Shown piece by piece: positions 8,251 through 16,414 of a stretch of 64,000 nucleotides of DNA. Source of the DNA: Sphaerochaeta sp032144095. Its GTDB lineage: Bacteria; Spirochaetota; Spirochaetia; Sphaerochaetales; Sphaerochaetaceae. The translations under genes were made by a program, and so were the position numbers. How positions within the stretch are numbered: the first letter of the stretch is position 1; each line of letters opens with the position of its first letter. The stretch lies in the NCBI RefSeq assembly GCF_032144095.1, contig NZ_JAVSNJ010000006.1, positions 62,001-126,000 on the forward strand. Reading direction: 5' to 3'. The notes under the pieces are model-generated. The model made no database searches, had not been told where the DNA came from, and worked only from the letters and a program-made list of their open reading frames with translations.

Positions 8251-9968
8251 TGGAATTGTTGCGTGGCCGCCATCTTCGCCGGCAGGATGAGGTGGTGCTG
8301 ACCACAGTCAGCGGAGTCGCCTCGACCAAGCCCGCCTTGATCAAATATTTCGACCAGCAGGTCGAGGCCATCGGGATCATCACGACCAAGAGCTTTCAGG
8401 TTGAGGTAAACCCTGGCAACCGCGAACCGATCATCTGCGAAACAAGTGTGGGTGATTTCGGTAACTCGGTCGGCTTGAGGAATCCAGGGCTGGTCCAGTC
8501 GCTTGCAGAACTAGAGGCACTGAGGGAGGAGCACAGTTTCAGGGCCTTACTCAACGTTTCGCTCTCTGCAAACTCCATCGAGGATTTCATCACCTTGGTG
8601 AAGGCCTTCGATGAGGTGGCGGACCTTGTTGAGCTTAACTTCTCCTGCCCTCATGCCTCGGCGGGGTATGGGTCCTCCATAGGGTGTGACCTTGCAATTG
8701 CTTCCGAATATGTAAGGGCCATCAAGGAGGCCACCAGGGGGTGCAAGGCTCCCTTGTTCGTCAAGCTTACCCCCAATACCGAGAATTTGGGCGCCATAGC
8801 CAAGGCAGTGGTGGATAGCGGGGCAGATGGCCTGGTCGCCATCAACACCATAGGGCCGATCCAGCATGTCGACCCTGCCTCCAACCGACCGATCCTCCAG
8901 AACAAGCTGGATGGGAAGGGAGGGTGCAGCGGCCGGTGGGTCCACGATGCGGCCTTGCGTTGTATCGATGAGATTCGCCTCGCAGTAGGTCCCTCGGTCC
9001 CGATTATCGGCATGGGAGGGGTCACCACCGGCAAGGAAGCCGAGCAGATGATAATCAGGGGTTCTGATGCTGTGGGGTTGGGCTCTGCCTTTGGCATGGT
9101 CGACCAACGCTCTTGGCCCGAATATGCCTCTTCGGTACAGGCCGAGGCCCAAGCGTACTTACAGGGCCAGGCCCCTGCCCTGCAGCGGCCAAGCGCATCC
9201 TTTCTCATAGCAGAGAGGCAGATGGCATATAGGGAGCACACCGTCCTTTCCGTCGAGAGGTATGGAAAGGATACAGCCATCATCGCCCTCGACGGAAGGC
9301 TGGATTGCAAGGCAGGGGAGTTTGCGTTTCTCTGGCTGCCAGGTCTTGGGGAGAAGCCTTTCAGCGTAGGCCATAACGACCCCCTTACCTTCATTGTCAA
9401 GGATCGTGGACCACTCTCTTCTGCGCTGTGCAAGCTCAAGGAAGGGGATACGCTCTATGTCAGGGGCCTCTATGGCGCTCCGCTTGAAAATACAAGGACG
9501 GCGAAGGCCTTGCTGGTTGCCGGAGGTACAGGGGTAGCTGTCCTTCCTTCCTTGGCTGAGAAACTGCAGGCCCAGAAGACGGAGATGACCATCCTGGTAG
9601 GGACAAGCGAGTCTGTCTCGGGCAAGGCACTGCTTGAGGAGAGGCTCTCCCCGTATGGGTCGTTTGTCTGTGTTGCGGACAACGGCAAGCCGGGCAGGGT
9701 CCTTGACCTTTTGGAGAACCTTTCCCTGGACCCTGATCAGGGGTGCTATCTGGTAGGTCCCGAAAAGTTCATGGCCATTGCGGCAGCTGCCCTGCTTGCC
9801 AAGGGTATCAGGGAGGAAAACCTCTATCTATCGATGGAGAAGATGACCCTCTGTGGCATCGGCATGTGCGGGGAGTGTGCCTGTGGCGACCGCCTTACCT
9901 GCAGATGGGGCACCTTCATGACCTACGGCTACCTTGCCCAGCATGCCCCTGACCTGGTGGGCCTATGA
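8241..9968 (+). CDS. Fused dihydroorotate dehydrogenase and its electron-transfer subunit (PyrD-PyrK)
   Basis: A 575-residue protein joining two proteins that are normally separate. Residues about 1-305 are class-1 PyrD: FMN-barrel motifs, the catalytic Cys136 in NFSCPH, FVKLTPN and IIGMGGV. Residues about 330-575 are PyrK: an FAD/NAD-binding reductase (PFSVGHND, LLVAGGTGVAVLPSLA) with a C-terminal [2Fe-2S] site (CGIGMCGECACGDRLTC). The natural class 1B enzyme is a PyrD2PyrK2 complex passing electrons to NAD+, so the fusion should do the same in one chain. It overlaps pyrF by 10 bp and pyrC by 4 bp. Another in-frame ATG at 8250 is possible but poorly spaced. Confidence 0.9.
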   Translation: MDVMELLRGRHLRRQDEVVLTTVSGVASTKPALIKYFDQQVEAIGIITTKSFQVEVNPGNREPIICETSVGDFGNSVGLRNPGLVQSLAELEALREEHSFRALLNVSLSANSIEDFITLVKAFDEVADLVELNFSCPHASAGYGSSIGCDLAIASEYVRAIKEATRGCKAPLFVKLTPNTENLGAIAKAVVDSGADGLVAINTIGPIQHVDPASNRPILQNKLDGKGGCSGRWVHDAALRCIDEIRLAVGPSVPIIGMGGVTTGKEAEQMIIRGSDAVGLGSAFGMVDQRSWPEYASSVQAEAQAYLQGQAPALQRPSASFLIAERQMAYREHTVLSVERYGKDTAIIALDGRLDCKAGEFAFLWLPGLGEKPFSVGHNDPLTFIVKDRGPLSSALCKLKEGDTLYVRGLYGAPLENTRTAKALLVAGGTGVAVLPSLAEKLQAQKTEMTILVGTSESVSGKALLEERLSPYGSFVCVADNGKPGRVLDLLENLSLDPDQGCYLVGPEKFMAIAAAALLAKGIREENLYLSMEKMTLCGIGMCGECACGDRLTCRWGTFMTYGYLAQHAPDLVGL

Positions 9969-11005
9969 TCGATGCACATGTACACCTCAGGGATTGGGGC
10001 CAGGCTGCGAAGGAGACTCTCTCCCACGGGATGGCTCTCGCCCTCCGCTGTGGCATTGATGAACTGTTCGATATGCCAAACACCGTCCCACCACTTACGA
10101 CACGCCTGAACGTGATGAAGAGGATCGAAGATGCAAAGGCGTGCAATCTTGCACTTCGCTACCACCTCTATGTTGGCCTAACCTCCGATCCCAGGCAGAT
10201 AGAGGAGGCCGTAGCCCTGAGCCGGGAGTTTCCCCAGCAGGTCATAGGCCTGAAGATGTTCGCCGGACACTCCACAGGAAACATGGGGATGGTGGAGGAA
10301 ACCCTGCAAAGGTCGGTCTACACCCAGCTAGCCCAGCTCGGCTATGAGGGGGTTGTGGCCTTGCACTGTGAGAAGGAGAGCCTGTTGCTGCCAGCCCTGG
10401 AGGACCCTTCCGATTTTTCGAGCCATTCGCTCGCCAGGCCGGTGGAAGCGGAGGTTGCATCTGTCAGAGACCAGTTGCAGTTTAGCCTGGAAGCTGGGTT
10501 CAAGGGGCATCTCCATATCTGCCACCTTAGCTCTGTTGCCTCTCTTGCCCTGGTCGAGGAGGCAAGGAAGCAAGGCAGAAGGGTTAGCTGTGCATCCACA
10601 GCCCATCATCTGTTGCTCTCCCTCGAGGATGCCCGCGACAGAAAGCTCTATGCGAAGATGAATCCACCGCTGCGCAGCGAAGAGGAGAGGGCCCAGCTGT
10701 TTGCCGCCCTTTTGGCAGGCCGCATCGACTGGATAGAGACAGACCATGCACCCCATACCATAGCTGACAAGGAGCAGGGTGCAAGCGGTATCCCCGGTTT
10801 CAGCGGGCTGCTCTTGTTGGTGAAACAACTCTATGAAAGAGGCTGCCCTACCTCTCTGATGCAATCGTTTCTGGGTGGACGGGTCCAGCAAGTCTTCTCC
10901 CTGGAGAGGCGGGAAATATCCATTCCCACCTATCAGGAGCTTGATTCTCTCTCACAGTTTGCCGCCGATGCATATCCTTTTGATTCGTTTTTAAACTGTC
11001 ATTAG
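9965..11005 (+). CDS. pyrC: Dihydroorotase
   Basis: A 346-residue amidohydrolase that cyclises carbamoyl aspartate to dihydroorotate. It has the N-terminal metal motif DAHVHLRD, the FDMPNT loop, a Lys in GLKMFAGHSTG as the probable carboxylated metal bridge, and the C-terminal ETDHAPHT metal/catalytic Asp site. The start overlaps the pyrDK stop by 4 bp (ATGA). It is the last pyr gene here; carAB are not in the window. Confidence 0.92.
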   Translation: MIDAHVHLRDWGQAAKETLSHGMALALRCGIDELFDMPNTVPPLTTRLNVMKRIEDAKACNLALRYHLYVGLTSDPRQIEEAVALSREFPQQVIGLKMFAGHSTGNMGMVEETLQRSVYTQLAQLGYEGVVALHCEKESLLLPALEDPSDFSSHSLARPVEAEVASVRDQLQFSLEAGFKGHLHICHLSSVASLALVEEARKQGRRVSCASTAHHLLLSLEDARDRKLYAKMNPPLRSEEERAQLFAALLAGRIDWIETDHAPHTIADKEQGASGIPGFSGLLLLVKQLYERGCPTSLMQSFLGGRVQQVFSLERREISIPTYQELDSLSQFAADAYPFDSFLNCH

Positions 11006-11009
11006 TCTA

Positions 11010-11037
11010 CTTGTGGTTTTGGTCAGCCATGGTATAC
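11010..11037 (+). promoter_or_regulatory. Candidate promoter for the unknown membrane protein gene
   Basis: TTGTGG, 16 bp, TATACT sits immediately after the pyrC stop. The predicted transcript would begin about 20 bases upstream of the TTG start at 11063. Confidence 0.55.
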
Positions 11038-11062
11038 TACTGCAACCGGGAGATATGGCAGC

Positions 11063-12547
11063 TTGATTGATTTACGAAAACACTCCAGTAGACATCTGGA
11101 AACGAAGATGGTCCTTCCTATTCCAGAGACGCATAAGTATGAAAGGGAAATCCACTATTACCTCTTTTCGCCCCCACAGCTCTATGTGAACAAGAGCACC
11201 TACTCGGAAGAGAGGATGCTGCATAAGTTCCAGAGCCATGGCCGGTACTCGTCCCCTGAGCTTACCCTGGAAGAGCTGTTGGATGAGGACAACCTCATAA
11301 GCCCCCTTATCCTGCTCAAACGGTATACCGAGAATCTGGAGAAGGACATTACCTCCGTCCCTGAACGTACAGTCATCCACGAGCTGCAGACCATTGCCAA
11401 TGCGGTTAGGCACGAGAACAAGGCCTCCTTGCAGGATTGCAAGGACATGGCCCGGCTGGGCATGAAGAGTGACCTGGCCTCTACCCTTGAGGACTGGTAT
11501 GCCAACATTGTAGTCCTTCGCGATACCATCAGGGATCTGCTGGAGGTTGTCAGGGGCAAGTGTTCCCCGGAAAACAGGCTGCTGGTCGCATTCCTCTGGA
11601 GTGATGAGGCAGTCAGCCTGCTCAATGAGAAACAGGCCATCGACCTCTATATGGCGTGTTCCCATGTAGGGGAGGAGTTGCAGCCCATTCTTCTCAAGCT
11701 GCTCTCCTTTTCCCGGGATGAGGCGGACTACCGCAACAGCCAGAGCTACCAAAGCGGGGGCAACAACCCCGAGACCATCCAGTATAGGAAAGCGATCCTC
11801 AAGAAATGGACACAGTCCTCCCTCTACCTGATACCCGAGATATCGCGGTGGCCGATGAGGGTCTCCCAGATTCTTGCAGGGACCGCTGCGGCAGTGGCAA
11901 TGGCCTTTGCGACCTTGGCCTCCATCTTTGCAGAGAAGGCATACCTGAAGAACAGCATGCAATGGGCCCTGATCGTCATCATCGCCTATGTTTTCAAGGA
12001 TAGGATCAAGGAGTGGCTCAGGGCCTTCTTCAACGCAGTCCTGCCTAAGATGATGGCCGATGAGATCTCCTCATTCCTCTCTCCGAAGACAAACTCGAAG
12101 ATATGTTCAAGCCGGATCAAGCTGCAGTATGAGCGGGTTGCCGACCTTCCACCGAAGGTCAAGGAAATCCGCAAGGACAAGGCAAACCCGTTCAAGGACA
12201 TGCTTCCTGAGGAGAACCTGATGCACTATGTGCGCAACCTGGTGATGCACCCTCTGAACAAGCAAGGGGTGGAGCGTGAGACATTTCCCAGGGAGAACAA
12301 CTTCACCCTGGTTACCCGTATCAGGCTCGATGACTTTCTCAAGGAGATGGACGACCCCAACGATATCGTATTCAGGATGGACCCCAACGCCGATGAGCTC
12401 GATCAGCTGAACAGCGAGCGGGTCTACCATCTGCACATGGTCATCCGCGAGAGCTCCCCCAAAGAGGACCTGGACATCTACAGCCACTATACGATAGTCC
12501 TCAACAAGGCAGGTATCGTCAGAATCGAGCAGATGGGTGATGCCTAA
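11063..12547 (+). CDS. Uncharacterised membrane protein
   Basis: A 494-residue protein I do not recognise. The N-terminal half is hydrophilic and helical (many Glu, Leu and Lys). Two membrane segments lie at about 270-292 (ILAGTAAAVAMAFATLASIF) and 302-316 (WALIVIIAYVF), followed by a charged C-terminal domain of about 175 residues, probably cytoplasmic. The chosen start is TTG at 11063, with GGGAG 10 bases upstream; ATG at 11108 is the alternative. It has its own promoter and converges on the HD gene with a 4-bp overlap of stop codons. No catalytic motif is visible. Confidence 0.75.
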   Translation: MIDLRKHSSRHLETKMVLPIPETHKYEREIHYYLFSPPQLYVNKSTYSEERMLHKFQSHGRYSSPELTLEELLDEDNLISPLILLKRYTENLEKDITSVPERTVIHELQTIANAVRHENKASLQDCKDMARLGMKSDLASTLEDWYANIVVLRDTIRDLLEVVRGKCSPENRLLVAFLWSDEAVSLLNEKQAIDLYMACSHVGEELQPILLKLLSFSRDEADYRNSQSYQSGGNNPETIQYRKAILKKWTQSSLYLIPEISRWPMRVSQILAGTAAAVAMAFATLASIFAEKAYLKNSMQWALIVIIAYVFKDRIKEWLRAFFNAVLPKMMADEISSFLSPKTNSKICSSRIKLQYERVADLPPKVKEIRKDKANPFKDMLPEENLMHYVRNLVMHPLNKQGVERETFPRENNFTLVTRIRLDDFLKEMDDPNDIVFRMDPNADELDQLNSERVYHLHMVIRESSPKEDLDIYSHYTIVLNKAGIVRIEQMGDA

Positions 12548-13095
12548 AGGCCGATTTTCTCCTGGGCTTCGCTCATGGCCTCTATGGTCAGGCTGATGAC
12601 CTGCTCGATATCCATATCGAGCATCTTTGCCCCCTCGGTGATGATGTCCCTGTTGACTCCGGCCGCAAACCCCTTTGAGGACCACTTCTTCTTGACGGAC
12701 TTGACGCCCATTCCCTGCATATGTTCAGGCCTCATGAGGGCTGTGGCATAGACCAGGCCGGTCAGTTCATCAATGGTGTAGAGGACCTTCTCCATACGGA
12801 GTGTCGGTTCGACAGTACAGCAGAGACCCCATCCATGGCTGCAGACCGCGTGGATGAAGGCCTCATCGGCCCCGATCTCCTCCAGCAATTGGGGGGCTTT
12901 GATGCAGTGCTGGTCGGGGAAGCTGCCGTAGTCCACATCGTGGAGAAGCCCTACCAGGGCCCAGTAGCTTGCATCCTCACCGAAGTGGTTTGCAAATTTT
13001 CTCATCGTCTCTTCCACACAAAAAGCGTGTAAAATCAAAGCCTCGTTGCTGTTGTATTTTCTCAATAATCCCAATGCCTGTTCTCTATCAAACAT
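12544..13095 (-). CDS. HD-domain hydrolase
   Basis: A 183-residue protein with the HD metal-binding signature: LILHAFCVEETMR, then LVGLLHDVDYGSFPDQH, then a later His in VCSHGWG. Small single-domain HD proteins of this form are often nucleotide or phosphate-ester hydrolases, but the substrate cannot be read from sequence. AAAGGGG lies 9 bases before the ATG. A possible promoter is TTCCCT, 17 bp, TATACT at 13115-13143. Its stop interlocks with that of the convergent upstream gene. Confidence 0.8.
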   Translation of the reverse strand: MFDREQALGLLRKYNSNEALILHAFCVEETMRKFANHFGEDASYWALVGLLHDVDYGSFPDQHCIKAPQLLEEIGADEAFIHAVCSHGWGLCCTVEPTLRMEKVLYTIDELTGLVYATALMRPEHMQGMGVKSVKKKWSSKGFAAGVNRDIITEGAKMLDMDIEQVISLTIEAMSEAQEKIGL

Positions 13096-13143
13096 ATGAA
13101 GCCCCTTTCCATGGAGTATATTTTGTTTGGATAGGTTAGGGAA

Positions 13144-13399
13144 GAGCTGAAAAAACTCTACGGTTTGTTCCTATCCCTCTTTATTATCTTTTACAGGTTA
13201 TGGTAGTATGAACCATATTCCCAGTTCGGGAATCATCTGTATCGTTGAGGAGGACCCTATGTCTGTTTCAGACGAAGGTGGCAGTATAGCCCCCTTGCCC
13301 AGTTACTTACCCTTGGCGTTCTCCTTTTCATATGTCTAGACCCTCCTGTTGGGGGTTGGATAAGGGAGCGCGCCTTACCAACAAAACCATGGAGGAACT
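13144..13399 (+). promoter_or_regulatory. Structured corA leader region
   Basis: About 250 bp without a long gene precede corA. It holds a hairpin at 13217-13233 (ATTCCC, AGTTC loop, GGGAAT), a short leader frame at 13259-13339, and a second potential stem just after the leader stop (GACCCTC with GGGGGTT, about 13339-13357). I could not match it to the M-box consensus. A promoter is likely in the AT-rich part near 13180-13210 but is not clear. Confidence 0.5.
13259..13339 (+). CDS. Candidate leader peptide of corA
   Basis: A 26-codon frame, MSVSDEGGSIAPLPSYLPLA followed by FSFSYV. It is preceded by a near-perfect ribosome site (GAGGAGGA) 5 bases before the ATG. The peptide has two acidic residues and four prolines in its first 18 positions. 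Enterobacterial Mg2+ transporter genes mgtA and corA are also preceded by translated leader peptides (MgtL, CorL) that couple translation to termination. The position 60 bp upstream of corA suggests the same type of control. This is inference; homology to those peptides is not implied. Confidence 0.55.
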   Translation: MSVSDEGGSIAPLPSYLPLAFSFSYV

Positions 13400-14425
13400 A
13401 TGATAACCATACGAAACAATGTTGTGAGCACCAATCCAGGTGATCCTTCTGCCGAGGCATCCTATACCTGGGTGGATGCCCGTAATATCAACCGCGACGA
13501 TATCACCTTACTAGAAGAGCAGTATACCATCTCAAGCGAATTGCTTGCAGATATCATGGACCAGGACGAGCAGTCTCGTATTGAACGGGAAGACGACTAT
13601 GTCGCCCTCATCGTACGCCTGCCCGCACTCGCCGATGATTGCAAAGGGATAAACCAGTATGCCGTTCCCTTGGGTATCGTACTCTACAAGGATACGGTGA
13701 TCACCATCTGCCAAAGCGACAGCATTGTCCTTGAGGACTTTTCCAAGAACCGCTTCCGCCAATACCCGGTGGAGACCAAGGAAGGGTTTGTCATCAGCAT
13801 CCTGGGCCGTGCTGTAATGGTCTACATCCGCCTGCTGAAGTACATCAACAGGCAGAAGACCCTGGTCGAAGAGCAGTTGCAGAAGAGCATCATGAACTAT
13901 GAGCTTATCCAGCTGCTGCAGATCCAGAAATCCCTGGTCTACTTCTCGACAAGCCTCAGCACCAATGAGGCCCTGATGGAGAGGTTACTGAAAATTCCCT
14001 ACTTCAAGCTTGCCTCTGAAGAGGAGAGGGATTTCCTTGATGACATCATCACAGACAACAAGCAGGCCATCGAGATGGCGAACATCTACACCACCATCCT
14101 CACCGGAACGATGGATGCCTTCGCCTCGGTAATCGGAAACAACATGAACGTCATCATGAAACGGCTGACGATCATCTCCATAGCCTTGATGTTCCCAACC
14201 TTCATCGTCAGTTTTTACGGGATGAACATTGAACTACCCTTCATGCATCAGGCCAATGCCTGGGTTTGGGCGCTCTCCATCTGTGGTGTCAGCGCCTTTC
14301 TGGGCGGCTGGATGCTCTCTGATCGCCGAAACCAGCGACTCATCCAGAGGTCTGTGCAGTCCAACCGGCTTCTTGAGAACAAACCCAAGAAAAAAAAGAG
14401 GAAAAAACGATCTCTTGCTGATTGA
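13400..14425 (+). CDS. corA: CorA-family magnesium/divalent cation channel
   Basis: A 341-residue inner-membrane protein. A long acidic, helical cytoplasmic N-terminal domain is followed by two membrane segments near the C terminus, with the signature YGMN at about 273-276 at the end of the first. The tail is strongly basic (KPKKKKRKKR). CorA proteins form pentameric Mg2+ or Co2+/Ni2+ channels. GGAGGA lies 4 bases before the ATG. The gene is downstream of a structured leader with a short peptide. Confidence 0.92.
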   Translation: MITIRNNVVSTNPGDPSAEASYTWVDARNINRDDITLLEEQYTISSELLADIMDQDEQSRIEREDDYVALIVRLPALADDCKGINQYAVPLGIVLYKDTVITICQSDSIVLEDFSKNRFRQYPVETKEGFVISILGRAVMVYIRLLKYINRQKTLVEEQLQKSIMNYELIQLLQIQKSLVYFSTSLSTNEALMERLLKIPYFKLASEEERDFLDDIITDNKQAIEMANIYTTILTGTMDAFASVIGNNMNVIMKRLTIISIALMFPTFIVSFYGMNIELPFMHQANAWVWALSICGVSAFLGGWMLSDRRNQRLIQRSVQSNRLLENKPKKKKRKKRSLAD

Positions 14426-14473
14426 TTATCCTGCTTTTCCGGTGATACGATTGCGCACCTTTGGGAGAATATG

Positions 14474-15112
14474 ATGGATAGTATCGGGGAGATCTGCATC
14501 TCATTCAGTGGCACCTATGCAGGTGCCGGGATGGAAGAGCTTGCAGCACTGTATGATTTGATTGAAAAGCAGACCTCACAGTTCTGCAATGAGTTTTCCA
14601 TAGCATGTGGGCCCGGGTGCGGGACCTGCTGCGAACACTTCATGCCAGACATCACGGATCTTGAGGCAAGGCTGGTAGCAGCCTATCTGCTCTTGATCAA
14701 ACGGGATGACCGCCTCATCGAGAGGCTGGTGGAGGAGCGGGACTCCACCACCGGGCCCTGTCCCCTCTATAGGGCGGATTCACCCTATCACTGCAGCGTC
14801 TATCCTGCCCGTCCTCTGATCTGCAGGCTTTTTGGGGCCTGCGCAAATGGGGACAAGCAAGGCAACGCCATCTTCCGACGTTGCCGCTACAATCTCGAGG
14901 AAACGATGCCTCTCGCCCTCCAGCTTGGCCCTGATGTTACGGTCATGCAGGACTACTCCTACGCCCTAAGAGGCATCGACAGCTCAGGTGGTGATGGAGA
15001 GTTTCTCCCTAAGGCTATCTTGGCCCAGCTTGAGCAGCTGAGCTTTCTCATAGCCATGATAGAAACCGACAGGTCCAATCCTGACGATACCCCAACACCC
15101 CAGGCCAGCTAA
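14474..15112 (+). CDS. YkgJ-family cysteine-cluster protein
   Basis: A 212-residue soluble protein with the CxxxCxxCC cluster (CGPGCGTCC) near the N terminus and further cysteines in GPCPLYR, YHCSVYPARPLICRLFG and CR. This is the putative zinc/iron-chelating family (UPF0153/YkgJ), whose role is not established. Two adjacent ATGs exist (14471, 14474); the second is better spaced from GGGAG. It follows corA by about 48 bp and its stop interlocks with that of rlmI in the tetranucleotide CTAA. Confidence 0.8.
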   Translation: MDSIGEICISFSGTYAGAGMEELAALYDLIEKQTSQFCNEFSIACGPGCGTCCEHFMPDITDLEARLVAAYLLLIKRDDRLIERLVEERDSTTGPCPLYRADSPYHCSVYPARPLICRLFGACANGDKQGNAIFRRCRYNLEETMPLALQLGPDVTVMQDYSYALRGIDSSGGDGEFLPKAILAQLEQLSFLIAMIETDRSNPDDTPTPQAS

Positions 15113-16335
15113 CGAATTACCCTGATCAGAAAGCCATTGAGATATTCCGACTCGGGAAATGAGATGCGGATGGGATGGTCCTCTGCCTGACCCAGCGTTT
15201 TCAGGATCTGAATCTCCACCTTGGCATCCTGGGCACTCCAGGCAAGGATGGTCCTGAGCATCTCGCTGGAGATGGCACCGGAACATGAGAAGGTCGCGAT
15301 GATGCCTCCATCCTTGATCTTCTCCATAGCCAGGCGGTTCAGGTCCTTGTACGCCTTGGATGCGCTTTCGGCCTGGGCCTTGGTCTGGGCAAGCTTTGGT
15401 GGGTCGAGGATCATGACATCATACTTGTTGGCCTCGATGAGCCTCATCTGCCTGAATATGTCGGCCTTGATGATGTTGACCCTGTCCCTGCTTTCAGCGG
15501 GTATGGAGCCTGCCTCCTGGTTGATGTGCACATGGGCAAGGCTCTGCTTGAGGGCAACTGCACTGCTGTCTATCAGGTCGACCCATTTGGCACCGGCTTT
15601 CAGGGCATGGAGGGTGAAGGCCCCTGTGTAGGAACAGCCATCGAGCACCGTTGCATCCTTGCAGTATGGTTCGATTGCCTTTCGGTTATCCCTCTGGTCG
15701 CAGTAGAAGCCGCTCTTCTGCCCCTTGCCAGGGATGACCTCGTACAACAGCCCGTCCTCACGGAACCTGATGGCATCGAGTTTCTTGCTCGGGGTGAAAT
15801 AGGCACCATCCTGATAGAACAGCACCGTCTCGCTGAGGTGCTCGATCGCACAGAATGCGCTGTCGGTGGTGACGATGATCATGGCAGGTTGCAAGAGTTT
15901 ATCCAACGTGGCGACAATGATGTCCTTATGGTCCCAGGCTACCCGTGCACTGATGACAATGCGGATCAGTGTCCCATAGACATCGGCAACCAGGCCGGGG
16001 AGCATGTCCGCCTCGCCGAAGATGATGCGGAACGTCGTCGTAGGGGTTGCCTTGTCGGAAAAGAAGGCACTTCTGCGTAGCACGCTAGAGGTGATGGTCT
16101 TGGCCCACCACCTCTCGTCGATGGTCTCCTTTTCGTTCCAGCTGAGCAACCTGAGCGGAATATGGCTAGTAGGGTCGTACCAACCCCAGGCGATGAATGA
16201 GCCCTCTTGTGTGACTGTTTTTGCAACGCCTGTCTCCTCTTTGTTGAGTACAGAATCGATTGCACCGGAAAAAACCCATGGATGATGGCGTAAAAGTTGT
16301 TTCTCTTTTCCATCCTTGATTGTAATGGTTTGCAT
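15109..16335 (-). CDS. rlmI: 23S rRNA (cytosine-C5)-methyltransferase RlmI-like
   Basis: A 408-residue enzyme. An N-terminal PUA-like domain (HHPWVFSGAI) is followed by a Rossmann SAM-dependent methyltransferase: the SAM loop VLDGCSYTGAFTLHALKAGA, a DPP motif in VMILDPPKLAQ and a catalytic Cys in TFSCSGAI. The family methylates C1962 of 23S rRNA. I start it at ATG 16335 (MQTITIKDGKE), not the in-frame GTG upstream, because the PUA domain begins there. No Shine-Dalgarno precedes that ATG, and the promoter geometry suggests a leaderless transcript. Confidence 0.9.
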   Translation of the reverse strand: MQTITIKDGKEKQLLRHHPWVFSGAIDSVLNKEETGVAKTVTQEGSFIAWGWYDPTSHIPLRLLSWNEKETIDERWWAKTITSSVLRRSAFFSDKATPTTTFRIIFGEADMLPGLVADVYGTLIRIVISARVAWDHKDIIVATLDKLLQPAMIIVTTDSAFCAIEHLSETVLFYQDGAYFTPSKKLDAIRFREDGLLYEVIPGKGQKSGFYCDQRDNRKAIEPYCKDATVLDGCSYTGAFTLHALKAGAKWVDLIDSSAVALKQSLAHVHINQEAGSIPAESRDRVNIIKADIFRQMRLIEANKYDVMILDPPKLAQTKAQAESASKAYKDLNRLAMEKIKDGGIIATFSCSGAISSEMLRTILAWSAQDAKVEIQILKTLGQAEDHPIRISFPESEYLNGFLIRVIR

Positions 16336-16341
16336 GGTATA

Positions 16342-16408
16342 ACAGTAGCTGAACCGCGAGGTTTTGTCAAAACGTTTGTTGACTCGCCCCACTCAGATAC
16401 CCGATACT
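16342..16408. promoter_or_regulatory. Back-to-back promoters of rlmI and gph
   Basis: Minus strand: TTGACA (16365-16370), 17 bp, TACTGT (16342-16347), then 6 bp to the rlmI ATG. Plus strand: TTGACT (16379-16384), 18 bp, GATACT (16403-16408), then 6 bp to the gph ATG at 16415. The two -35 boxes are 8 bp apart. Neither gene has a ribosome site. Confidence 0.7.
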
Positions 16409-16414
16409 ATGCCT

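Noticed and set aside
13144..13399. M-box (Mg2+) or other known riboswitch upstream of corA
   Set aside because: I looked for the conserved M-box core and for yybP-ykoY and NiCo signatures and found no convincing match; the leader peptide explains the region better.
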